Position numbers and translations under genes: made by a program. The notes beneath the pieces were generated by a model. It was not told the DNA's origin. It saw nothing but the letters and a program-made list of their open reading frames with translations, and did not search any database. From Perilla frutescens (taxonomy: Eukaryota > Streptophyta > Magnoliopsida > Lamiales > Lamiaceae): a DNA stretch of 64,000 nucleotides. Location: contig BRKX01000002.1 in NCBI GenBank assembly GCA_026008535.1, positions 2,068,501 through 2,132,500 of the forward strand, read 5' to 3'. Shown here piece after piece: positions 55,131 to 64,000 of this stretch (position 1 is the stretch's first letter; the number at the start of each line of letters is the position of its first letter).

Positions 55131-55869
55131 CTATAATTATTTTAAGGATACTTCAATATATATATTTTTTGAAATAAATCTATACCCTAAATTGAAATTA
55201 GTGAACCATAAAATTGAATTGAATTTATTTTTTAAAATAAAATTTCACCACATAAATATTTTTTTTTTCAAATAAATGTATACCCTAAAATGGAATTAGT
55301 GAGCACTAAAATTGAATTGAATTAATTTTTAAAAAAAGAAAGAAAGAAAGTGAAAATAATAATACTTTCTTCTGCGATTAGTGATACTTTTTTTCATAGT
55401 AATGAGACTTCACTTCACCCCATAAAATAATGATACTCATATGTGAGTTAATAATACTTCGCCTCATAAATAATGATACTTTGATTAATTAATTATACTT
55501 CTTTTTTTGGCTCAATAATTAGTCAACCGACAGGAAAAAATATATTTTTTAAAAATAAATGTATATCCTGAGAAGACTATATTGTAATTATTAAAAAAAA
55601 GAAATAAAAAACGAGACCAAGAAAGAAAAAGGGAAGAAGAAATAAGAAAAAAAGAAGAAGAAACTGAAAAGAGATGAAAGAAACGAAGAAGAAGAAGAAG
55701 AAGAAGAAGAAGAAGAAGAAGAAGAAGAAGGAGTGGGCTGGAGGAGTGGACAGGCCCAACAGGTAACAAAAAAAAAATTGGGCGGATTTGGGCTGGTTTT
55801 AGGGCGGGTTGGGTATTATTTGACCCGTCTAACATAAAAGACCCGTTAGACGATCTCATACAAATTTTT
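55131..55869. other. AT-rich spacer with a two-copy 102-bp repeat and a (GAA)n tract
   Basis: A unit with ATAAATSTATACCCTAAA and AAATTGAATTGAATT occurs at about 55170 and 55270, with a fragment near 55552. An (AAG)n microsatellite spans about 55682-55730. No gene seen. Confidence 0.6.
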
Positions 55870-57850
55870 ATCTTACGGCAAAAGTACTAACGGCTCAGAC
55901 TCCAGATGATTGTACCATTTTTGTGCAAACAATAATTACATAAGAGTCATCTGAAAATGGCTTGCATCAATTTTTGCATTAATGCATTCTTTGTCATTTT
56001 AAATGCTAATGTTTATTTGAAGATTCATGAAAATACAATTCTCTTTATTGACCTTTATATCCAATAAATAAAACTAATAGCATGTTTTAAAAAGTCAAAA
56101 TTATTATACAAAATATATTCAATATATTATCTTTATTTACCTTTATATTCTGGCATATAATTAAAAGGTCAAAATAATGATACAATTATAGTAAGCAAAC
56201 TACTAAGTACTGATACATCATTTTATGTCTTACTTTATTACAAACTTTTTTTTACACTTTTTATAAATGTTGTGCTAATTTGAAGAATTTCAAGAATTAA
56301 ATGGATTTGGGCCTAAAAGTGGGTCAATTTGGGCTAAGGAGGCTCTCTCATAAACCAATTAATCACACAGTTACTTTTAAATTTGTTTCTTAGTAATTTA
56401 GTTTTATTAATCAAAATCTCACGGGAGTCTTACGTGAGATCCTCTTACGAGTCAAAATTCAAAAAAATAGTCAAAACTCTGATCTAAACATGTTCAAATA
56501 CCAATAAAATTACAAATGTGCCATTAAATATGAGTTTGAATTCCGATCTTCACCCGTCTTACAAATTTTGACCCGTAAAACGGTCTCACACATTTTTTTA
56601 TCAAATCTGATATGCTCAGTCGAGAATTAAATCCATGGTTTCTTGTGGGAGATGATCGCTCCTATACTCCTTTTCATCACTAACTACCTTAAGAGCACAT
56701 GAGATTTCTTGTTGTGTTTTCTGTTTGATCGTGTTTGAACCACCTTCGGAGTAAGTAATTTAATTTGGCACGTTTCGAATTATTTTCAAATTTATTAAAC
56801 AATTAAACTAATTCATTTTTCCTAATATATCGTTAGGAAAACGATACTAGCATGTTGATATATAAAATGAAACGTGCTTAAATATAGTAGTTAGAATTTT
56901 AAACCATTCCACAAATTTTGATATCTTTGTGAATCGAAACCAATCTTCAAATTTTAATTACTCACCCATAGTTTTTAGGCATTAAAATAGTGTAAACAAT
57001 CTCCTTATTGGGCTTTTACATCTGGTTAGTTAAATTAAAGATTTTTTATTTTTTTTATTTTTTTTATTTTTGTTAAATTAAGAATTAAGCATAAGGTATA
57101 ACTTGATTAATTCATGGCTCTCAAAGGTAGCAAAGTTCATCAAACTACAATATTGATGAATATATAGTGTAATAGGTTTTAATATCTTATACTATTTTTG
57201 AAATTGCAATATCCCATACTATTTGTAATGAGATTTTAACATCCTAACTATTAAAAAACTACTCAAAGCTATTATCGGAACTATTTTCTTTAAACATGAC
57301 ATGACGAGTTCTTTTGTGATGTGATTTTTTTTTTGTAAAGGAGTCGACTCATTTTCCACGTCAATTAAGTGAACGCCTCCGTTTTCTCTCTAGCAAATGA
57401 AAAGGGATCAACGTCGTCTTTTGCCTAATTGACGTGGAAAATACGTGTCAACACCTTTAAAAAAAAAAACACGGGTGTAAACAAAAACTCACCGTGTCAT
57501 TTTTCAGGTACAATAGTTCTGATGACAGTTTTGAGTAGTTTTTCAATAGTTCAGAGATTAAAATACCGTACCGAATAGAATGTGATAGAATTGCAATTTC
57601 AGCAACGATATGAGATATCAAAGCATATTTACTCGAAAATTTATGATCAAATAGAACTTGTTAACTGCTGTAACTTCCCTAATCAATGAATGAGGCTACA
57701 CCCGATGGACGGCTACGGGTGTAGTTGAGATCCTCTGGTCCACATTTGGTGTCCAACTCCTTGCGAACTATCATTGGAAATATCTCAAAGATGATAATTA
57801 ATAATATTTCCAACCCCTAAAAAGTTTTCAAAACAACACCACCACCACCT
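55870..57850 (+). repeat. Segment D, copy 2
   Basis: Direct duplicate of 30472-33520. It lacks the tandem duplication and both MITEs and so preserves the pre-insertion state. It ends just where the 3' side of the MAP kinase gene begins. Confidence 0.8.
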
Positions 57851-58153
57851 AGCATAACAATTTTTTTTTCCATAAGGGATAATTAATGTACAGGGAATGT
57901 TCATGGCATACAACACCAGACCTATGTACAAATTAGCAGGCAATTGCTCATAAAAGAGCTCGAACCCGCAGACCGCATTCCAAATGCCGAAAATATTAGA
58001 ACATTAGCAGCTCAAACTGTTAATGCATGGCTTCTCATTATTGAAATCAAAAAAAGGAAAGGGGGGAAGGAACAGAAATGATCAATGTTCTTAGTTTGAA
58101 ACAGAACACGACTTACAAGGATGCTCCGAGTTCCAACCTCGAGTAGTTGAAGC
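57851..58153 (-). other. MAP kinase 3' UTR region
   Basis: Low-copy sequence between the stop codon and the edge of segment D, less AT-rich than its surroundings. No canonical AATAAA was found. Confidence 0.5.
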
Positions 58154-60230
58154 TTAAATGCTGATCTCAGTAGTTGCAGGAACAGCTTCTGGGTGGTAGT
58201 GCAGTATCTCCTTCCACATCATTTCTCTAATCATCCCTTCCTCTAAATCCTCATCTATGTCAAGGTTGATCGGGACCTGAGCTGGAGGATCACATCTTGG
58301 ATCGTACAGGGGAGACATGTAAGGGTGTTGAAGTGCATCAGTAACACTTATCCTCTTCGAAGGGTCAAAGACGAGCATCTTCTGTAATAGATCAATTGCC
58401 ATAGGATGGGCATGAGGATAAAGGCGGGCAAAGGGGGTTCCGAGGGAGTACGGAAGAGTTCTAATGTATTTCTTTGCCTTGGGGTTGTCAATAAATTCAA
58501 GATCATCTTCTTTTTGGCTGCCAAGGATGTTGATAATTAACTTTAGCTGGTTAAGACACTCAGTGCCAGGAAAAATAGGCTTCCTACCAAGAAGTTCAGC
58601 AAAGATACAACCAACAGACCATACATCTATAGACGTCCCATAGTTGTCACAGCAGAGAAGGAGCTCTGGGGCCCGATACCAGCGAGTAACCACATACTCA
58701 GTCATGAACTGACCTTTACTGCTGTTAGTACGAGCAAGCCCAAAATCACATATTTTAAGATCACAGTTAGCATTGATGAGGAGGTTGCCAGGCTTCAAAT
58801 CACGATGAAGAATATTTGCAGAGTGAAGATACTTCAGACCTCTTAGTAACTGCAATCAGTCATTCAAAACAGTAAAATAGAAGGTGAAACAACGAAGGTG
58901 ATGCTGGGTTGGGAATTATTCAGTTCTAAGCTCCCACACCCCTCTTGTGCAAGATCAATTGATCAGAATCATAAGTAACATAAAATAACAGAATAGTGTG
59001 ACAATGAAAAAGAAATCAAATCACATGTCATGTCAGATTCTCAATCCTATGCATGGAAAGGCGAAAAATGCTCATCTGAAGAAAAGTGTTAGGTTCTATC
59101 CTGATTCTTAGTATCATGGATATTCCGAAGCATGGTACTTGCACAATTACTCGGGCACAAGAAGAAGATTCATCATCATAACCATAAACTAGAATGACTA
59201 CAAGTGGCATGATTTTGTCCTTACTATGCACAGCCATAGTAGAGTAAAAGCTAGAAAGGGATGTTGATGAGGCATTACCACAAACTTCATGACAAAAATT
59301 CTAGAATCTCAAACAAGCAATTAAAGTTTTTACAAAAAATAAAGGGGGGTCTCGGTTAAGCCAATAGGGAGTAACACTAGAGAGAAATAATAACAAATGT
59401 CCAGAAAGGCCCAAAGCCCAGTCGTCTCAAGAAGTATCTAGGTTTCAATAGTTGGCACAAGCCAAAGTTCTTTAGAAAGACGTGAAATATTAGCAGAAAT
59501 AGAGATTATAGATATGAGGGGGAACTGGGGCGGTAGACGTCCTGGTAAGTAGAATGAACACAAAAGAGCATTGATAAGACGACTGACCACTATTCATGTG
59601 AAGTCAGGCTTTTGCAGCACAGATTAGCAGTTCACACTCATTAGTAGGCAGATGAAACAAAGGCGGTGTTACCAGCAATTTAAGAACTTATAAGATACAT
59701 ATTCTCATTCTTCATAGAGAATAGGCCATTGGAGGTCTGAAGATATAGCACACAACTAAAGAATCCAATAAAACTAATAAAATAACACATATATTAAAGG
59801 AAAATACCTGGAAAAGGAAATACTGGCAATGATCATTTGTAAGTGCTTGAGAGGACTTAACGATCTGATGCAAATCTGTATCCATAAGCTCATAAACCAA
59901 GTAAACGTCTTTGAAACTTCCCTTTTGTATAGGGAGCATCACATCCTTCAAAGCTATCACGTTTTCATGTCTGAGATGTCGGAGAAGCTTCAGTTCGCGC
60001 AAGGTTCTCAGAGCATCAACACGATTTTCAAAGGCATTGTGTATCTTCTTGATAGCAACCTTTTCATTAGTTTCCTTGTTGACTGAAGAACATACTATGC
60101 CATAGGCACCTCGACCAATTGGCTTGATTGGGACATATTTTGTATCAATCTCGAAAAGTGTCTGCCACATGGAGTAGTAATGCTTTCCTTGAGATCTAAC
60201 ACCATTTGGAGGTTCCACTGGAGTTGCCAT
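58154..60230 (-). CDS. MPK1/MPK2-like: Group C MAP kinase (MPK1/MPK2-like), two exons
   Basis: Exon 1 is 59808-60230 (141 codons), exon 2 58154-58849 (231 codons plus TAA); the product is 372 residues. The splice sites read CAG|GTATTT and TTGCAG|TTACTA in phase 0. Kinase features: glycine loop GRGAYG (39-44), catalytic lysine in VAIKK (61), catalytic loop HRDLKPGN (156-163), DFG (176-178), and TEY activation motif (191-193) within FMTEYVVTRWYRAPE. Two exons, TEY and the sequence around SSKGQF and ILGSQKEDDLEFIDN point to plant group C (MPK1/2/7/14), nearest MPK1/MPK2 from memory. These serine/threonine kinases act in the cytoplasm and nucleus downstream of MAP kinase kinases in stress signalling. 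Nothing looks damaged. Orthologue assignment within the group needs a tree. Confidence 0.95.
58850..59807 (-). other. MAP kinase intron 1
   Basis: 958 bp, GT at 59807-59806 and AG at 58851-58850, AT-rich with no embedded element that I recognise. It lies directly after the codon for Q141, a position shared by group C MAP kinases as I recall them. Confidence 0.9.
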
Positions 60231-61640
60231 ACTAGTAAAGCCATTACCAAAACTTAGAACAGGTCATCTGTACAAAAATAACTTTCCTATACTTTCCTAA
60301 AATAGATATTCCCCTGACATAACATGTAATCTGACATACAGTTCTCATTCAAACTTCTGCTCTAATCTTGAATTAGGTAACTGAACATGATATCATTACA
60401 CGGTTCTCAGTCAAACTTCCTGCCCTAATCTTGAATTAGGTAATTAAACATGATATCATTACACAGTGGCGTCCAATAGCATAAAAGATGTAGCTATAAA
60501 TAAGCAGAGCATGAATCAATTCCGTTAACATGATCGTCTAACTTGCCTAGGAAACAAAATCTCTCCACCGAAAGCAAAATAACTGCAGTCTATCTAAATG
60601 ATATGAGAGACAAAATATCAATACAAACTAGATAGCTGCAGCAATGTTTGAATAGTTGGATGAACAGTAAATGATACTCTTAGAAGTAGCATACTAAAAG
60701 AATCATTCACCATTTCCCATCTAGATAATTATACATCCATACAGGGTGACCGAGTATCGAGAAAAAATAGAAAACTATAAGCTTTCAACTTATTTTTTTT
60801 ACATAGTTGTTCCCAAATACAACCTGACTGCTCCAAATTCAGCTGCATATCATTTACTATAGCAACTCATACCAATCACAAACACATGAATATAGCAAAT
60901 ATAACTGCTCAAAGCTAACAGTAAAGCAAAAATGTGAGAAGTGTAATAGAATTACAGAAAAAAATGAATATAAAAAGTACTCGTTAATTAAAAAGCATAA
61001 ATGCAAGCCTGCTACAAACACCAAGATTTTTTATTTTATTTTATTTTATTTTCCCTAAATTTTCAAGGAGACAACCAAGTACAATCTAAACAAAGTTTCA
61101 AATTTCACAAAAACCAAACAGACAAGTAAACATAATTGAGCATTTCAACAACGAAAAACAGAAAAACAAAGAATTCACAAAAAAAGAGAAGGAAAAAAAA
61201 AATACTCTTTCACACCGATATTGCCCTGAAATATCTTCAAATCGCAGCGCGAACCTCAAAATTATTCATTCTCCCGTCCAAATTCCCACTTTCCGCTCAG
61301 AATTAGCCCTAAACCCTTGCATAGATCCCCATCTTAAGCTCTGATTCAGCGGTAATTTCAGTCAAATTGCGACAGATTTTTGGAGGAATTTTAACTCAGT
61401 CAAAAAGGTGAATTTCACCTGAACTTGCTTCAATTTCACAGAATTGTAGCAGAAGGATCTGCAGCAATAAATTACCTCACATCTCTGTCGATTTTTCACT
61501 GAAACAGATAATTTGTGGATAATATTAATAATATCTTGTTATTTTCAAGGAAAAATATAATTGAGAGTAAATGTTATGATTCGTTATACCGTAGCTATCA
61601 AAAGTAGAGAGGGAGAGAGAGAAGAGAGAGAGAGAGATCA
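60231..61640 (-). promoter_or_regulatory. MAP kinase 5' region (leader, possible leader intron, promoter)
   Basis: No other gene seen. A possible acceptor TGTACAG lies at 60267-60275 and a possible donor CAG|GTGAAA near 61420, which would make a leader intron of about 1.15 kb; this is inference without transcript support. A (GA)n tract at 61608-61637 probably marks the promoter or transcription start side. Confidence 0.45.
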
Positions 61641-61797
61641 CTAATGAAGTAAACACGCACACACACACTGCCCATATTTTTTGTTTTTTATATCTAATCT
61701 AATTAATTATTTATATTTGAATACTACTTGTATGAGCAAATAATTACCCTTTTTTTTACCGTTTTATATAAAGTATAATAAGAGATACTCCTTCCGT

Positions 61798-62029
61798 TTC
61801 TATTTAATTGTCATTTTGGATGAATGCATACAAATTAATAAATTAATTGAATTACCTAATATACCCTTGTGTGAATACATTAAATGAGCAAAATATAAAT
61901 GTTTGAATGTATTAAATGAGGTTAAATATGAGAAAAGTGTGAATTTTATGTCTCGAAATTGCAGAATGACAATTTTTTTGAAACAAAATTAAATAGCTAG
62001 AATGACATTTATATAGAAACGGAGGGAGT
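61798..62029. mobile_element. Stowaway MITE
   Basis: 232 bp with ends CTCCTTCCGTTTCTAT and ATAGAAACGGAGGGAG, flanked by TA on both sides (61796-61797, 62030-62031). Same family as 29221-29474 and 50585-50834 but with better preserved ends. Confidence 0.85.
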
Positions 62030-62038
62030 ACTATATAG

Positions 62039-62260
62039 GCAATGTTTGGTAGCCTAGATAAAGGCATATTAGTAAAGGTATCCAGCAAGAACTGTGTGTT
62101 TGGTAGTCATTGCTCGTTCACGCGAGGTCCGGTCCTAATGCGAGGCCCGGAGTGTAATTTACTGATTCGGCTGGACAATGTATCCGACGTCCCCTCGGTT
62201 ACAGTTTCTGGCGTAGCAATCTTAGTATATATGCCTTTATCTAGGCTACCAAACATTGCC
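62039..62260. mobile_element. MITE with perfect 32-bp terminal inverted repeats
   Basis: Arms 62039-62070 and 62229-62260 are exact inverted repeats beginning GGCAATGTTTGGTAGCC; TA lies on both sides. The GC-rich centre (about 62110-62200) contrasts with the AT-rich surroundings. A second, diverged copy of the right tip (TACCAAACATTGCC) occurs at 62440-62453, suggesting an older relative next to it. Confidence 0.8.
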
Positions 62261-62469
62261 TAAACTAATTTACTCATTCCAGAAGTTAGTCTACCAAATA
62301 AAATAATGTACCAAACAGATGTGTGAAATAATCTTAGTATGTTTATCGTAATAACCAAACACACAATTAAAATAGCTAATACGCAATTATCTTTCAAAGC
62401 AATCCAGATTTTATTAATGTGGGTATATCCGTACCAGTATACCAAACATTGCCTAAAGGTAAAAACTTG

Positions 62470-62860
62470 CATGCACTAGATGTATATAAGCTTATATTCA
62501 ACGCGTTTGATCGGGTCAAACGTGAATCAACGCACGTTGACCCGATCAACCTGTAAAAAAAAATGGTAAAATAGGTGATACTTTTTAAGAATACAGGTGA
62601 TACCTTTTTAATTTTAAGTGATACTTTTTAGTATTATGGTTGATACTGATTTTGACGGTTTTTATTTATTTATTTATTTTGGCCGATACTTTTTAAGGAT
62701 ACAGGTGATAGTTTTGGACTTTTAAGTGATACTTTTTAGTGTTACGGTTGATACTGATTTTGAATGTTTTTTTTAGTTGACCCCGTTTCGGTGTTGATCG
62801 GTCAACGCATTGACCCGGTCAATGCGCCTGATGGTGCACCTACTACACACATGTGTTTCT
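62470..62860. mobile_element. Degraded relative of the 32457 MULE-type MITE
   Basis: Shares CAACGCACGTTGACCCGATC-like ends, several GTGATACTTTTTA boxes and a TTGATACTGATTTTGA box with 32457-32834. Terminal repeats are too diverged to fix the borders. Confidence 0.5.
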
Positions 62861-62960
62861 CTATATTAAATTGTAGTATATTAATTTTATTTAAAAGCAA
62901 ATTGCATTGTGTAATTAATTAGTAATCTTCTATATAAATGTCATTTTGGATAAATGACAT

Positions 62961-63150
62961 TTATATAAAGGGAAAATAACTCGTGTTCGACACGCACTGC
63001 TCCTTACCCAACTATAAAAATAAGAGTATGGTTTAAAATTATGGAATATTCAAATGGTGGAGATCTTTATATAAAAGGAAAATAACTCGTGTTCGACACA
63101 CACGGCTCCTTAGTCCTTACCCATAAAAACAAGAGTATGGTTTAAAATTA
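62961..63150 (+). repeat. Two-copy tandem repeat, 106-bp period
   Basis: GGAAAATAACTCGTGTTCGA and AAGAGTATGGTTTAAAATTA each occur twice, starting from TTATATAAA at 62961 and 63067. Confidence 0.85.
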
Positions 63151-64000
63151 ATATAAGAACATTATAAATACCAAGGGTTGTATGATTGGAAACAATATCA
63201 TGGTTATTTATAACGGTTCTACATATGGTTAGATTATCATAAATAACGGTTCTAAATTGAAAATTAATGTTATAATAACTTATAAATAATATCTTCTTAT
63301 CATTAAATTATAATCCATAATTTTTTTATTTATTTTTTTGGAGTTGTAGAAAGGGAGAGTAGTTAGTCTTGAACCTTGCATGTATATCTTTTACGCAATA
63401 TTCTCCGCTCAAAGATGAACGTATGAAATTTAACTTGAGGAACGGAATGCTCTAACTTTTATTTGTATGGCAAAAAATAGTATTATAATGCAAATAATAT
63501 ATATTTATATAATAAATTATATATATGTATCAGCCCCTACATCCGTCTCTAAATAGCCAAAAAAATCTTCATTTTTTTGAGTTGGGGAAGGAACGGTAAA
63601 TCTCAAACCCGATATCACATTATTTTTTTCAATGTCTGGTTTGTCCCTAAAGAGTTGATAAAAAAAAAAAAGTCTTACAAAGTAACTTTAATGCCATAGC
63701 AAATACAAAACACAAAAATGTATATAAAAGGGAGATGTTTGGGTTCGAGGCACACAATTCTCGATGGAATCCTCTAGTTCAAAATTTTATGTGATAATCG
63801 TGTGCCAACATCAAAATTGCGTAGTTTTAATAATGTTTTTCATAAAAATAAAATTTATTATATTATTATTGCTAACAAATTATATAACTTAAATTTAGAA
63901 TAATCAACCCTAAAAATAATTATATGAACTAGAAAAATAAAAATTAAATACTCAAAAATAATGATAAAGCCTAATTGGGTAGAATAAATCTCAAATAATA
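63151..64000. other. AT-rich intergenic sequence to the window end
   Basis: No gene seen. 63740-64000 has weak resemblance (GGAATCCTCTAGTTC, then ACCCTAAAAA-like motifs) to the dispersed family represented at 31642-32005. Confidence 0.4.

Noticed and set aside
55512..55859. A leucine/phenylalanine-rich frame on the - strand
   Set aside because: Encoded by the (AAG)n microsatellite; an artefact of the repeat.

Overview
This is a piece of nuclear genome from a land plant, most likely a eudicot. It is AT-rich, has long gene-poor stretches, spliced plant genes and tandem PLS-type pentatricopeptide repeat (PPR) genes, and is dense in LTR retrotransposons, MITEs, Mutator-like and Helitron-like sequence. 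I cannot name the species. Host genes that look functional are three intronless PPR paralogues (26.4-28.5, 36.5-38.7 and 47.1-49.4 kb, all + strand) and one two-exon MAP kinase of group C, closest to MPK1/MPK2 (58.15-60.23 kb, - strand).

Region 1-12.4 kb is a tandem array on the - strand of a deletion-derived Ty3/gypsy element. Near-identical units of 4,727-4,728 bp each consist of a 2.49-kb LTR plus a 2.2-kb internal part, and neighbours share LTRs (LTR-internal-LTR-internal-LTR). The internal part keeps a primer site, an unusual leader of 13 small hairpin repeats, a broken gag, a scrap of integrase C-terminus and a polypurine tract. Protease, RT, RNase H and the integrase core are missing. 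The array runs off the left edge of the window.

Region 12.4-23.0 kb is nested retrotransposons: the first codons of a fourth PPR copy cut off by Copia-1 (13,127-17,852, +, complete LTRs, pol broken by three stops and a frameshift), directly abutting 3'-truncated Copia-2 (17,853-23,000, -). Copia-2 is itself interrupted by a probable solo LTR (19,694-21,422). Copia-1's two flanks do not match, so this locus has been rearranged.

Region 26-51 kb holds the PPR family. The three proteins share N- and C-termini but have 9, 11 and 12 nearly identical 33-residue PPR motifs, the product of recent 99-bp and 495-bp repeat duplication. A 1.25-1.3 kb segment (S) lies about 0.4 kb downstream of PPR-A and of PPR-C, in opposite orientations. 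A second segment (D) lies at 30.5-33.5 kb and again at 55.9-57.85 kb. Comparing the two D copies reveals two MITE insertions with empty sites and one internal tandem duplication.

Region 39-46 kb and 51-56 kb are non-coding: a CACTA end, three long-TIR or Tourist-like elements, nested copies of one long-TIR family, and a 20-22 bp minisatellite. Region 58-64 kb is the MAP kinase gene followed by its upstream region and several MITEs. No rRNA, tRNA or CRISPR was seen. Coordinates, counts and alignments were made by eye.
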